A stretch of 64,000 nucleotides of DNA from VRUE01 sp963745915 (GCA_963745915.1 CAVUZA010000002.1:124001-188000); one strand, 5' to 3'; counted from the first letter of the stretch, positions 51,075-60,389 are shown. A program made the numbers and translations. Notes: generated from the letters alone by a model not told the origin.

Positions 51075-52532
51075 TTATTCGACGCGGAGGGCGTCCGGAA
51101 GCGCGGCGATCACGTCGGTGGCGATCGTCGACTCGGCGGCGCCGACGCGCTCGGCGGCGAGCCGCCCGGCGCGGGCGTGGGCGAGGACCGCCGCGCAGGC
51201 GGCGGCGAAGGGCTCGAGGCCGCGCGCCAGCAGGGCGGCGATCGCCCCGGAGAGCACGTCGCCGGTGCCGGCGGTGGCCAGCCCCGGGGCCGGCAGCGCG
51301 TTGACCGCGACCCGCTCGCCGTCGGCGACGATCGTGTCGTCGCCCTTGAGCACGACCACGGCGCCGGCCAGGGCGGCGGCCTCGCGGGCGGCGGCCAGGC
51401 GGTGGGCGGCGATCTCCTCCGAGTCGCGCCCCAGCAGCCGGCCGAGCTCGCCGGCATGGGGCGTCAGCACGGTCGGCGCCTCGCGCCCGGAGAGCAGCCC
51501 GGCCTCGCCGGCGAAGGCGTTGAGCCCGTCGGCGTCGAGGACCAGGGGCGCGGCGATCGCCGCCGCCGCCTCGCGGGCCAACTCGACCGTGCCGGGGTCG
51601 CGCCCCATCCCCGGGCCGAGGACGCCGGCGGCGGCGCGCTCGAAGCTGCGCAGCAGCGGCTTCAGCGAGGCCGGCGCCAGGCAGCCGTCGCCGCCCGGGC
51701 AGCCGACCGACATCACCTCCGGCTGGCCGGCCTCGAAGGTCGGCTCGAGATCTGCGGGGACGGCGACGGTGGCGTAGCCGGCCCCGGCCCGGATCGCCGC
51801 CAGCGAGGCCATCCGCACGGCGCCGGTCAGGCCGCGCGAGCCGCCGGCGATCGTCACCTGGCCCGAGCTGAACTTGGTCGAGCGCGGGCCGCGGCGCGGC
51901 GCCAGGGCGAGCACCGCCGGCTCGATCGTGCCGGCGACGGCGGTCTGCGGCGCGCCCGCCGGGACCCCGATCGGCACCACCCGCAGCTCGCCGCTGTGCC
52001 ACTTGCCCGGCGCCACCCGCTGGCCGAGCTTCGCCCCGTGGAAGCTGACCGTGAGGTCGGCCTCGACCGCGGCGCCGGCGACCTCGCCGCTGGAGGCGTC
52101 GACGCCGGAGGCGATGTCGCAGGCGACCACCGGCGCCCCGCAGCGGTTGATCGCCTCGATCGCGCCGGCCGCCGGCTCGCGCGGGGCGCCGGCGAAGCCG
52201 GTGCCGAAGATCGCGTCGACCACGGCGCCGGCGCCGGCCAGCCAGGCGTCGAGGTCGGCGGGCAGCTCGCCCGCGCCCAGCTCCAGCGCCTCGGCCTCGA
52301 AGCCCATCCCCCGCAGCCGCCGCAGCGCGACCAGCCCGTCGCCGCCGTTGTTGCCCTTGCCGCAGACGATCCGCACCGGCCCCTGCGGCGCCAGCCCGGC
52401 GACCGCCTCGGCCAGCGCCGTCCCCGCCGCCTCCATCAGCTCCTCGCCCGGCACCCCCTGCTCCTCGATCGCCCAGCGGTCCACCGCCCGCATCCCCTCG
52501 GCGTCGTAGAGCGGTGTGAGCCAGGGCTCCAT
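51075..52532 (-). CDS. Bifunctional NAD(P)HX epimerase/dehydratase
   Basis: 485 residues. N-terminal epimerase (YjeF-N): GMRAVDRWAIEEQGVPGEELMEAAG, VCGKGNNGGDGLVALRRL. C-terminal ribokinase-like dehydratase: VTIAGGSRGLTGAVRMASLAAIRAGAGYATVAVP, GVLGPGMGRD, LVLDADGLNAF, VLTPHAGELGRLLG, LATAGTGDVLSGAIAALLARG. Repairs hydrated NAD(P)H. First gene of the operon running down to the CCA enzyme. ATG start. Confidence 0.95.
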   Translation of the reverse strand: MEPWLTPLYDAEGMRAVDRWAIEEQGVPGEELMEAAGTALAEAVAGLAPQGPVRIVCGKGNNGGDGLVALRRLRGMGFEAEALELGAGELPADLDAWLAGAGAVVDAIFGTGFAGAPREPAAGAIEAINRCGAPVVACDIASGVDASSGEVAGAAVEADLTVSFHGAKLGQRVAPGKWHSGELRVVPIGVPAGAPQTAVAGTIEPAVLALAPRRGPRSTKFSSGQVTIAGGSRGLTGAVRMASLAAIRAGAGYATVAVPADLEPTFEAGQPEVMSVGCPGGDGCLAPASLKPLLRSFERAAAGVLGPGMGRDPGTVELAREAAAAIAAPLVLDADGLNAFAGEAGLLSGREAPTVLTPHAGELGRLLGRDSEEIAAHRLAAAREAAALAGAVVVLKGDDTIVADGERVAVNALPAPGLATAGTGDVLSGAIAALLARGLEPFAAACAAVLAHARAGRLAAERVGAAESTIATDVIAALPDALRVE

Positions 52533-52558
52533 CCCGATGAGCCTAGCCTTCCCGGCTG

Positions 52559-52620
52559 CGGCTAACTCGGAAAATCTCCCCGGCTAACTCGGAAAATCGG
52601 GCCGGCTAACTCGGAAAATC
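52559..52620. repeat. Three tandem 18-base repeats, 22-base period
   Basis: CGGCTAACTCGGAAAATC occurs at 52559, 52581 and 52603 with four-base spacers. Lies between the divergent NAD(P)HX gene and the Fic gene. The AT-rich half is unusual for this genome. May be an iterated protein-binding site. Confidence 0.85.
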
Positions 52621-52657
52621 GGCCACCGCCACCGCTGCCGGGCTCCATCCGATGAGC

Positions 52658-52715
52658 TTATGACATTTTCAAAACGTCATAAAGCGATGATTTAATGATA
52701 TTTTCAAAACATCAT
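52658..52715. promoter_or_regulatory. Twin palindromic operator of the Fic gene
   Basis: Two 21-base imperfect palindromes, 52660-52680 and 52695-52715, share ATGAYATTTTCAAAAC followed by RTCAT; centres are 35 bases apart. The second overlaps the Fic ATG by two bases. The spacing and start overlap suggest autorepression, perhaps by the winged-helix C-terminal part of the Fic protein. Function is inferred. Confidence 0.7.
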
Positions 52716-53887
52716 GGTCTTCCGAACACCGGAGATGAGGGACGACGAGAAGGAGGTTCTGGCACTCCTCACCAACCAGCGCGAGCAGCTTCGCGACCGC
52801 GTGGCCGAGCCCCGGCGCTGGACCGGCACGCTGAGGCGAATGGCCTTCGCCCGCGCGGTGCAGGGCTCCAACAGCATCGAGGGCTACAACGCGTCGCTGG
52901 ACGACGTCATCGCGGCAGTCGACGACGAGCCGACCTTGGACGCCAGCGAAGAGACCCAGCACGCCCTCACCGGATACCGCGACGCGATGACCTATGTGCT
53001 GCAACTGGCGCGCGCCGGTGAGCCCAAGGTCGACGAGGGCCTGCTGAAGAGCCTGCACTTCATGATGCTCAAGTACGACCTGACCAAGAACCCGGGTCAG
53101 TGGAGGCCGGGAGACATATACGTGCGCAGCGAGGAGAGCGGCAAGATCGTCTACGAGGGTCCCCCGAGCGACGACGTGCCCGACCTCATCTCCGAGATGC
53201 TCACGGCCCTGGCGGAGGACCGCAGCCCGGTACTGGTCAAAGCGGCGATGGCCCACCTCAACCTCGTTCTCATCCACCCTTTCAGCGATGGCAATGGGCG
53301 TATGGCCCGCTGCCTCCAAACCTTGGTGCTCGCCGGCGACCGGATGCTCGCGCCCATCTTCTCGAGCGTCGAGGAGTTCCTGGGACGCAACACTCAGTCC
53401 TACTACGACGTCCTGGCGGAGGTTGGGGCGGGCTCGTGGCGTCCCGACCGCGACGCCAGGCCCTGGTTGCGCTTTACCCTGCGGGCCCACTATCTCCAGG
53501 TCCGGCTCATGCTTCGACGCCGGGGGGAGATCGAGCAGCCTGTGGAACGGCTGCCTCGAGCTCACCAACCGGAGCGGGCTACCGGAACGCTGCGCGACCG
53601 CCCTGATGGATGTCGCCTACGGCATGCGAATTCGCAGGGGTGGCTACCGGACCGCGGTCGAGCAGGGCACAGGAGACGAGATCAGTCTGCAGACAGCAAC
53701 CCGAGACCTACAGGCGATGGCCGACCGGGGGCTACTCGAACCCGTTGGCGAGCGGCGCAACCGCTATTACCTCGCCGGCTCGACGCCGGCCGAGCTCTGG
53801 CGGCAGATCCGATCGAGCCGGAGATCGGACATCGACGACGACCCATTCGTCGTCGTCCGCGAGCGCCGCCAACTCAGCCTGACCTGA
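52714..53887 (+). CDS. Fic family protein with C-terminal winged helix, frameshifted
   Basis: About 390 residues. Inhibitory helix motif SNSIEG at 52-57 (S-x-x-x-E-G, class II), and the Fic core HPFSDGNGRMAR at 188-199 intact for AMP or other nucleotide transfer. Near 53525-53560 the frame shifts; the expected tail LWNGCLELTNRSGLPERC then EISLQTATRDLQAMADRGLLEPVGERRNRYYLAG is a winged helix in the next frame, ending at 53887. Codon use and the AT-rich leader suggest transfer. Single lesion or an indel error. Last 14 bases overlap acpS. Confidence 0.82.
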
Positions 53888-54227
53888 CCGCCACCGCTGC
53901 CGCGTAGTCGCGCGAGTGGGTGAGCGAGAGGTCGATCTGGGCGCCGGCGGCGGCCGCGGCGGCGCGGCCGCAGAGGCGCACGGTGGGGGGCGCGCCGGGG
54001 ACGACCTCGATCTCGCCGAGGCCGAAGCCGCCGCTGAGGCCGAGCGCCTTGACCACCGCCTCCTTGGCGGCGAAGCGGGCGGCGAGGTGGCGGCCGGGGC
54101 GGGCGCGGGCGGCGGCGTAGTCGCGCTCGGCGCGGCTGAAGACGCGCTCGGCGAGGCGGGGGTGGCGCTCCAGGGCGCGCTCCATGCGGTCGATCTCGAG
54201 CAGGTCGATGCCGACGCCGGAGGCCAT
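53874..54227 (-). CDS. acpS: Holo-[acyl-carrier-protein] synthase
   Basis: 117 residues from MASGVGIDLLEIDRME. GVGIDLLEIDR and RFAAKEAVVKALGLSGGFGLGEIEVV hold the Mg/CoA-binding Asp and Glu; LSLTHSRDYAAAVAV ends the fold. Attaches phosphopantetheine to acyl carrier protein. Convergent with the Fic gene; 12 bases after the DUF3352 gene's stop on the opposite side of reading (the DUF3352 gene runs towards it). Confidence 0.95.
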   Translation of the reverse strand: MASGVGIDLLEIDRMERALERHPRLAERVFSRAERDYAAARARPGRHLAARFAAKEAVVKALGLSGGFGLGEIEVVPGAPPTVRLCGRAAAAAAGAQIDLSLTHSRDYAAAVAVRSG

Positions 54228-54239
54228 CCCCACCCCCCC

Positions 54240-55793
54240 CTACTTGACTCCCACGATCAGCTTCGCCGTCGCCAGGTCGTCGTCGTTGCCGAAGCCGATG
54301 CCGACGAAGGTGAGCTTCTTCAGGTAGGGCCGCGCCTGCTGGAAGTCCTCTTCGTCGCCCGGCACCAGCGCTTCGGCCAGGGCCAGCGCCCCGGGGCCGT
54401 CGACGAAGCCGCTGATCGGCGTCGCGCCCAGCGCCGCCACCGCTTCTTCGTAGCGGGGCGTGTCGGCGAGCGTCTTGCCGCCGGCCGGCGAGAGGCCTTC
54501 CAGGGCCGGCGGCAGCCCGTAGGCGACCGCCACCCGGCTGCCCTTCGCCACCGCGACCAGCGGCTTGCGGCCGAGGTCGGGCGAGCGCACCGAGAAGCCG
54601 CTGACGCCGTTGCTGCTGACCGCGGTGACGCCCGGCGTTTCGGTGTTGCGCAGCAGCACGCCTAGGTTGGCGACCGTCTTCGCCGCTTCCTTGGAGCTGC
54701 TGGTCAGGACCAAGGCGCCGCCGAGGCTGGGCTCGTCGCTGCCCTGGGCGAAGACCGCGGCGTCTTCCAGCGAGCCGGCGATCTTGTCGAGGTCGATGCC
54801 CATCGCCTTCAGCGTGCTCTTCAGCTGTCCGGGCGGCAGCTCGCCCGGAATGCCTTCCTTGTCGAGGTCGTCGATCGCTTCCTGCAGCGATTCGCTGAAG
54901 CCGGTGCTGGCCACGGCGGCAAAGGAGTCGGCGGGCAGCGAGCCGAGCAGCCCGGAGACGTCGTCAGACGGCACTTCCGCTTCGCCGAGGTCGCTGCTCA
55001 GGGCGAACTCGACCGTGTCCTCGCCGGGGATCAGGCTGGCCACCGCGGTCGCGTCGCTGGGGTCGATGCCGGCGCTCTTCAGCGCTTCCCGCGCCTGCGG
55101 GTCGATCTGGTCGCCGGAGGCGTCGATGATGCCGCCGACGTCGACGTAGACGTCGGCGAGGCTGCCGTCGGAGGCGGCCGAGATCGCGTCGGCGAAGCGC
55201 GCTTCGCCGGCCAGCGAGTCGCCCTCGGAGGCGTCGACCGCCGCCTCGAAGGCCTTGACGTCTTCGGCGCCGACGAAGGTGTCGCCGATCAGGCCCACCG
55301 CCGTGTCGTCGCCGCTGTCGACCCAGTAGTCGACCCCTTCGTAGGAGCCCTTCTTCACCGGGTCGTCGCTGATCTTCGCCTGGCGGTCGATCGTCGCCTG
55401 CGCCGCTTCGGTGTCGGTGGCGGGCAGCAGGATGTCGTAGCCGGCCGGGTCGCCGTCGCCGTCGATGCGGGCGAAGGAGATCGCCGCCCTTTCGCCCAGC
55501 CAGGGGGCGACTTCCTTGTCGAAGTCGAGCTTTTCGCCCGAGCCATCGGCGGAGCTCTCCAGCTCTTCGACGATCAGGCCGCCGAGGTCGTCGACGCCGG
55601 CGATCCGCTGCGCCAGCGAGTCGACGTTCGTCTTGACCGCGCCACTGGGCTGCACGTCGCCTTCGACGTAGATCAGCGAGCCGGGCGGCACCAGGTCCGC
55701 CAGTTCGGGGCTTGACGAGCCGCCCCCGCAGCCGGCGATGCCGGCCAGCGCGATGACGGACAGGAGCGGGAGGGCGATTCGGGCCTTGATCAT
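54240..55793 (-). CDS. DUF3352 lipoprotein
   Basis: 517 residues. Signal with lipobox AGIAGC (Cys22) followed by GGGSSSPELADLVPPGSLIYVEGDVQPSG, the typical DUF3352 opening. The body repeats an alpha/beta pattern with many Asp/Ala/Gly and short VYVDVGGIID, PADSFAAVAST, GFVDGPGALALAEAL segments. Anchored outside the membrane; function unknown. Palindrome B copy 4 lies 20 bases upstream of its ATG. Confidence 0.85.
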   Translation of the reverse strand: MIKARIALPLLSVIALAGIAGCGGGSSSPELADLVPPGSLIYVEGDVQPSGAVKTNVDSLAQRIAGVDDLGGLIVEELESSADGSGEKLDFDKEVAPWLGERAAISFARIDGDGDPAGYDILLPATDTEAAQATIDRQAKISDDPVKKGSYEGVDYWVDSGDDTAVGLIGDTFVGAEDVKAFEAAVDASEGDSLAGEARFADAISAASDGSLADVYVDVGGIIDASGDQIDPQAREALKSAGIDPSDATAVASLIPGEDTVEFALSSDLGEAEVPSDDVSGLLGSLPADSFAAVASTGFSESLQEAIDDLDKEGIPGELPPGQLKSTLKAMGIDLDKIAGSLEDAAVFAQGSDEPSLGGALVLTSSSKEAAKTVANLGVLLRNTETPGVTAVSSNGVSGFSVRSPDLGRKPLVAVAKGSRVAVAYGLPPALEGLSPAGGKTLADTPRYEEAVAALGATPISGFVDGPGALALAEALVPGDEEDFQQARPYLKKLTFVGIGFGNDDDLATAKLIVGVK

Positions 55794-55812
55794 GGCCGCG
55801 CACCCTACACCC

Positions 55813-55867
55813 CCCGCCGACGGGCCTAAAAGAGGCCTATACGTCCCCTTTTAGGCCCGTCGGCGGG
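55813..55867. repeat. Palindrome, family B copy 4
   Basis: Perfect 20-base arms CCCGCCGACGGGCCTAAAAG / complement, 15-base centre. Between glmS (its stop overlaps the last base) and the DUF3352 gene. The centre GGCCTATA-GTCCCCTTTT resembles copy 5. Confidence 0.93.
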
Positions 55868-57712
55868 CTACTCGACGGTGACGGTCTTCGCCAGGTTGCG
55901 CGGCTGGTCGACGTTGAGGCCGCGGGCGCGGGCGATGCCGTAGGCGAGCAGCTGCAGGGGCAGGATCGCGACGATCGGCTGCATGATCCAGTCGGTCGGG
56001 GCGACGTAGACGGTGCGGTCGGCGACGGCGGCGGCGCGCTCGTCGCCCTCGGTGGCGATCGCGATCGTCGCCGCGCCGCGGGCGCGCACCTCTTCGACGT
56101 TGGAGAGCACCTTGTCGAGCACCGGGCTGTCGGTCGCCACGCAGATCACCGGCGTCGACTCGTCGAGCAGGGCGATCGGGCCGTGCTTCATCTCCCCCGC
56201 CGCGTAGGCGTCGGTGGGGATGTAGGAGATCTCCTTCAGCTTCAGCGCCCCCTCGAGGCAGACCGGCAGGCCGATGTGGCGCCCCAGGTAGAGGAAGAAC
56301 TCGTTGTCGCTGTAGGCGGCGGCGACGGCGGCGCTGGGCTCCTCGCAGGAGGCGAGCGTCGCCTCGATCTTCGACGGGATCGCCTTCAGCTCGGCGACCA
56401 GCTCGGCCAGCCGCGGCGCCTCGATCGTGCCGCGGATCTCGGCCAGGTAGACGCCGAGCAGGTACATCACCGCGACCTGGGCGACGAAGGTCTTGGTCGC
56501 GGCGACGCTGACCTCGGGGCCGGCCCGGGTGTAGAGGACGGTGTCGGCGTCGCGGGTCGCCTGGCTGCCCATCACGTTGGTCACCGCCATCACCCTGGCG
56601 CCGTGCTCGCGGGCGAGGCGCATCGCCGCCAGCGTGTCGGCGGTCTCGCCCGACTGGGTGATGCCGATCACCAGGTCCTCGGGGCCGACCACCGGGTTGC
56701 GGTAGCGGTACTCGGAAGCGACGTCCATCTCGACCGGCACCCGCGCCCACTCCTCGATCGCGTAGCGGCCGACCAGCCCGGCGTGGTAGGAGGTGCCGCA
56801 GGCGACGATCACGATCCGCCGCAGGCCGCGCAGGAACTCGGCCTCGATCTCGAGTTCGGAGAGGTCGACACTCTCCTCCCCCGGCAGGCGGTCGGCGATC
56901 GTCTCGGCGACCGCGTCGGCCTGTTCGTGGATCTCCTTCAGCATGAAGGTCTCATAGCCGCCCTTCTCGGCCGCCGCCTCGTCCCAGGTCACCTCCTCGG
57001 GCTCGCGCCGCACCGGGTTGCCGTCGGCCTCGGCGATCCTCACCCCGCCGGCGTCGATCGTCACCACCTCGCCGTTCTCGATCGTCACCGCCCTGCGGGT
57101 CTCGGCGAGGAAGGCGGGGATCGCCGAGGCGAGGAAGGCCTCGCCCTCGCCGACGCCGGCGACCAGCGGGCACTCCTTGCGGGCGCCGACCAGGCGCTCG
57201 GGCTCGTCGGCGTGCATGGCGACGAAGGCGTAGTGGCCGCGCAGCTCGGCGAAGGAGGCGCGCACCGCGGCCTCGAGGTCGCCCTCGTAGTGGCGCTCGA
57301 TCAGGTGGGCGACGATCTCGGCGTCGGTCTCCGAGCTGAAGCGGTGGCCCTGCTCGCCCAGCTCGCGGCGCAGCTCGGCGTGGTTCTCGACGATCCCGTT
57401 GAGGACGATGTGGATGCGGTCGCTGCAGTCGCCGTGCGGGTGGGCGTTCTCCTCGGTGACCCGGCCGTGGGTCGCCCAGCGGGTGTGGGCGACGCCGGTC
57501 GTCGCCTCCGGGTCGCCGCCGTCGCGCAGGCCGGAGTCGACCGCGGCGCGCAGGTTCTCGAGGTTGCCGACCGCGCGCACGCCCTCGATCCGGCCGTCCT
57601 CGATCACCGAGACCCCGGCCGAGTCGTAGCCGCGGTACTCGAGCTTCTCGAGCCCGGCGACGAGCATGTCGAGGCAGGGCCTGCCGCCCACGTATCCGAC
57701 GATTCCGCACAT
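55868..57712 (-). CDS. glmS: Glutamine-fructose-6-phosphate aminotransferase
   Basis: 614 residues. N-terminal nucleophile Cys1 after Met in MCGIVGYVGGRPCLDMLVAGLEKLEYRGYDSAG; glutaminase domain to ~230; two SIS domains with IVACGTSYHAGLVGRYAIEEWARVPVEMDVASEYRYR and FLYLGRHIGLPVCLEGALKLKEISYIPTDAYAAGEMKHGPIAL; C-terminal DQPRNLAKTVTVE. Makes glucosamine-6-phosphate for peptidoglycan. 30 bases downstream of glmM. Confidence 0.98.
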   Translation of the reverse strand: MCGIVGYVGGRPCLDMLVAGLEKLEYRGYDSAGVSVIEDGRIEGVRAVGNLENLRAAVDSGLRDGGDPEATTGVAHTRWATHGRVTEENAHPHGDCSDRIHIVLNGIVENHAELRRELGEQGHRFSSETDAEIVAHLIERHYEGDLEAAVRASFAELRGHYAFVAMHADEPERLVGARKECPLVAGVGEGEAFLASAIPAFLAETRRAVTIENGEVVTIDAGGVRIAEADGNPVRREPEEVTWDEAAAEKGGYETFMLKEIHEQADAVAETIADRLPGEESVDLSELEIEAEFLRGLRRIVIVACGTSYHAGLVGRYAIEEWARVPVEMDVASEYRYRNPVVGPEDLVIGITQSGETADTLAAMRLAREHGARVMAVTNVMGSQATRDADTVLYTRAGPEVSVAATKTFVAQVAVMYLLGVYLAEIRGTIEAPRLAELVAELKAIPSKIEATLASCEEPSAAVAAAYSDNEFFLYLGRHIGLPVCLEGALKLKEISYIPTDAYAAGEMKHGPIALLDESTPVICVATDSPVLDKVLSNVEEVRARGAATIAIATEGDERAAAVADRTVYVAPTDWIMQPIVAILPLQLLAYGIARARGLNVDQPRNLAKTVTVE

Positions 57713-57742
57713 AGGAGGCGAGAAAGAGTAGAGACCGCCGGC

Positions 57743-59083
57743 TCAGGCGAGCTCTTGCCTGACCAGGCTGACAAGCCGCTGGCAGACCTCTTCGGCCTCG
57801 GCGGCGCTCGGCGCCTCGACCATCACCCGCACCAGGGGCTCGGTGCCCGAGGGGCGCAGCAGCACCCGGCCGCGGCCGGCCAGGGAGCGCTCCTCGCGCT
57901 CGACGGCCTCCCAGACCGCGGCGGCGCCGGCGACCGCCTCGCGGTCGGCGACCTCGACGTTGACCAGCGTCTGCGGCAGCTTCTCCATCGGCGCCACCTC
58001 GGCCAGGGGCCGCTCGCCGAGCTCGCGCATCGTCGCCAGCGCCGCGGCGATGCCGTCGCCGGTGGCGGCGAAGCGGGTGTCGATGATGTGCCCCGACTGC
58101 TCGCCGCCCAGCGCCCAGCCGCGCTCGCGCAGCTCGTCGAGCACGTAGCGGTCGCCGACCTTGGCGACCGCTACCTCGATCCCGGCCTGCTCCATCGCCT
58201 GGTGGAAGCCGTAGTTGCTCATCACCGTGACCGCGACCCCGCCGCCGAGCTCGCCGCGGGACGCCATGCCGCGGGCGGCGAGGGCGATCAGCTCGTCGCC
58301 GTCGTGCTCGCGCCCGCCGCCGTCGACCGCCAGCACCCGGTCGCCGTCGCCGTCGAAGGCGAAGCCGACGCTCGCCTCGGAGCCGGCGATCGCCTCGGCC
58401 AGCGCCCCGAGGTGGGTCGAGCCGCAGCCGTCGTTGATGTTGCGCCCGTCGGGCTCGGCGCCGATCGTCTCGACCGTCGCGCCGAGGCGCTCGAAGATCG
58501 CCGGGGCGGCGCGGAAGGTCGCCCCGTTGGCGCAGTCGAGCAGCACGTGGCGGCCGCCGAGGTCGAGCGGGAAGGCGCTCTGCAGCGCCCGCAGGTAGTC
58601 CTCGAGGCCGCCGTTCAGCTCGCTCACCCGCCCCGGCGCGGTCGCCATCTCATCCGCGTCGCGGTCGAAATGGCGACCGCCGTCCGGGAGGTGGGCCTCG
58701 ATCCGCGCCTCGGCCTCGTCGTCGAGCTTCGTCCCCTGCGCCGAGAAGAACTTGATCCCGTTGTCGCGGTAGGGGTTGTGCGAGGCGGAGACGACCGCGG
58801 CCAGGTCGAGGCCCAGCCGCCGCACCAGCACCGCCGCCGCCGGGGTCGGCAGCACGCCGCCGAGCAGCGCGTCGCCGCCGGCCGCCGCGATCCCCGCCGC
58901 CAGCGCCGCCTCCAGCATCGGCCCCGACTCGCGCGTGTCGCGCACGATCAGCACCTGCGGGCGCTGCGCCTCCAGCGAGGCCGTCGCCGCCCGCCCCAGC
59001 GCGGTCGCCAGCTCGGCGCTGAGGAACGTCCCAGCCTCCCCCCGGACCCCGTCGGTTCCGAAGAGCTTGCGCTCGCTGGTCAC
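57743..59083 (-). CDS. glmM: Phosphoglucosamine mutase
   Basis: 446 residues. KLFGTDGVRGEAGTF start, phosphoserine loop ASHNPYRDNGIKFFS, metal-binding FDGDGDRVLAVDGGG and GEQSGHIIDTRFAATGDG, RPSGTEPLVRVMVEA phosphate loop. Converts glucosamine-6- to -1-phosphate, the next step after GlmS. Ten bases after the rpsI stop, so the operon rplM-rpsI-glmM-glmS is likely, a common arrangement. Confidence 0.98.
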   Translation of the reverse strand: MTSERKLFGTDGVRGEAGTFLSAELATALGRAATASLEAQRPQVLIVRDTRESGPMLEAALAAGIAAAGGDALLGGVLPTPAAAVLVRRLGLDLAAVVSASHNPYRDNGIKFFSAQGTKLDDEAEARIEAHLPDGGRHFDRDADEMATAPGRVSELNGGLEDYLRALQSAFPLDLGGRHVLLDCANGATFRAAPAIFERLGATVETIGAEPDGRNINDGCGSTHLGALAEAIAGSEASVGFAFDGDGDRVLAVDGGGREHDGDELIALAARGMASRGELGGGVAVTVMSNYGFHQAMEQAGIEVAVAKVGDRYVLDELRERGWALGGEQSGHIIDTRFAATGDGIAAALATMRELGERPLAEVAPMEKLPQTLVNVEVADREAVAGAAAVWEAVEREERSLAGRGRVLLRPSGTEPLVRVMVEAPSAAEAEEVCQRLVSLVRQELA

Positions 59084-59092
59084 CCGTGGGAC

Positions 59093-59860
59093 CTAGCGCT
59101 TGGAGAACTGCGGCCGCTTGCGGGCCTTCTTCAGCCCGGCCTTGCGACGCTCCTTGGCCCGCGCGTCGCGGGTCAGGAAGCCGCGGCGCTTGAGCTCGCC
59201 GCGCAGCTCGGGGTCGACCGCCATCAGCGCCCGGGCGATCCCGTGGCGGACGGCGCCGGCCTGGCCGCCGATCCCGCCGCCGTGGACGCGGACGCGGACG
59301 TCAACGCTGGTCTCGTAGCCGGTCGCGGTCAGCGGCTGGCGCGCCATCGTCTGGTGCAGCGGGCGGGGGAAGAACTCGTCCAGCTCGCGCTGGTTGATCT
59401 CGATCTTGCCGCTGCCCGGCAGCAGGGTCACCCGCGCGATCGAGGTCTTGCGCTTGCCGGTGGCGAGGAAGCGGGCGTCGCCCTCGAGCTTGGCCGGGGC
59501 GCGGCTCGCCGCGGGCTCGTCGTCGTCGTCGGCCGCCAGCGCCGCCTCGCGCTGGGCGCGCTCCTCCTCTTCGGCTTCCTTGCGCGCCCGCTCCTCGGCG
59601 CTCAGCGGCCGCTCCTCGGGCTCGACCGCGATCGGCTCCAGGTCGGCGCCGGGGATGACGTCCTTCTTCTCCTCGGCCTTCGGCTTCTCCGCCGGCTTCT
59701 CCTCGGCGACCGGCTCGGGCTCCTCGGCCTGCTCCTCGACAACATCAGCCTCGGGCCCAGACTCGTCCGCCTCTGCCGCGGGTGGCGTGGGGGCGGCCTC
59801 TGCCGTCTCGTCCTGCTCCGAAGCGGTGCTCTCGTCCTTCTGCGTCTCGTCGTCGATCAA
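59093..59860 (-). CDS. rpsI: Ribosomal protein S9 with long acidic N-terminal extension
   Basis: 255 residues from a TTG that overlaps the rplM stop, with GGAG just upstream. The last ~130 residues are canonical S9 (ATGKRKTSIARVTLLPGSGKIEINQREL, HGGGIGGQAGAVRHGIARALM, ending KKARKRPQFSKR). The preceding ~125 residues are an acidic, low-complexity stretch (E/P/A-rich; EEKPAEKPKAEEKKD). No better start exists in the frame. Such extensions are seen in some actinobacteria, but this one is long. Confidence 0.93.
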   Translation of the reverse strand: MIDDETQKDESTASEQDETAEAAPTPPAAEADESGPEADVVEEQAEEPEPVAEEKPAEKPKAEEKKDVIPGADLEPIAVEPEERPLSAEERARKEAEEEERAQREAALAADDDDEPAASRAPAKLEGDARFLATGKRKTSIARVTLLPGSGKIEINQRELDEFFPRPLHQTMARQPLTATGYETSVDVRVRVHGGGIGGQAGAVRHGIARALMAVDPELRGELKRRGFLTRDARAKERRKAGLKKARKRPQFSKR

Positions 59861-60291
59861 GTCTCTATCTCCATCGGTTTGGGCTGCTGCGCCTGGTGGG
59901 GGTGCTCGGGGCCGGCGTAGACCTTGAGCTTGGTCAGCTGCTGGCGGGCGAGCCGGTTGCGCGGCAGCATGCCCTTCACCGCCTTGCGGATGACCTCCTC
60001 GGGGCGCCGCTCGAGCATCTCGGCCAGGGTGCGCGACTTGATCCCGCCGGGATAGCCGCTGTGGCGCCAGTAGCGCTTCTGGTTCCGCTTGTCGCCGGTG
60101 ACGTGGATCTTCTCCGCGTTGACGACGACGATGAAGTCGCCGGTGTCGACGTGCGGCGTGTACTCGGGCTTGCGCTTGCCGCGCAGGGCGTCGGCGATCC
60201 GCGTCGCCAGCCGGCCCAGGGTCTGCCCCTCGGCGTCGACCACGTACCAGTCGCGCTGGCGGTCGGTGGGCTTGGCTACATACGTCTTCAT
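59857..60291 (-). CDS. rplM: Ribosomal protein L13
   Basis: 144 residues: MKTYVAKPTDRQRDWYVVDAEGQTLGRLATRIADALRGKRKPEYTPHVDTGDFIVVVNAEKI, YWRHSGYPGGIKSRTLAEML and VKGMLPRNRLARQQLTKLKVYAGPEHPHQAQQP. Binds 23S rRNA early in assembly. ATG start; stop overlaps rpsI start by three bases. Confidence 0.98.
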   Translation of the reverse strand: MKTYVAKPTDRQRDWYVVDAEGQTLGRLATRIADALRGKRKPEYTPHVDTGDFIVVVNAEKIHVTGDKRNQKRYWRHSGYPGGIKSRTLAEMLERRPEEVIRKAVKGMLPRNRLARQQLTKLKVYAGPEHPHQAQQPKPMEIET

Positions 60292-60389
60292 CAGAGAAAA
60301 GCCGCGGGCAGCGCCCAGCGGCCCCGGCATGATAGCCGCCGCGCCGCATCCGCGTGTGCGGCCGGGCAGCGCTCTATACTGCCGCGCCA

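Noticed and set aside
52559..52620. CRISPR array.
   Set aside because: Only three 18-base units with 4-base spacers; no cas genes in the window.
56183..59920. A 1245-codon open frame on the plus strand opposite glmS, glmM and rpsI.
   Set aside because: It is the antisense of three well-recognised genes; low-complexity Arg/Gly/Val-rich peptide, an effect of GC-rich codons.
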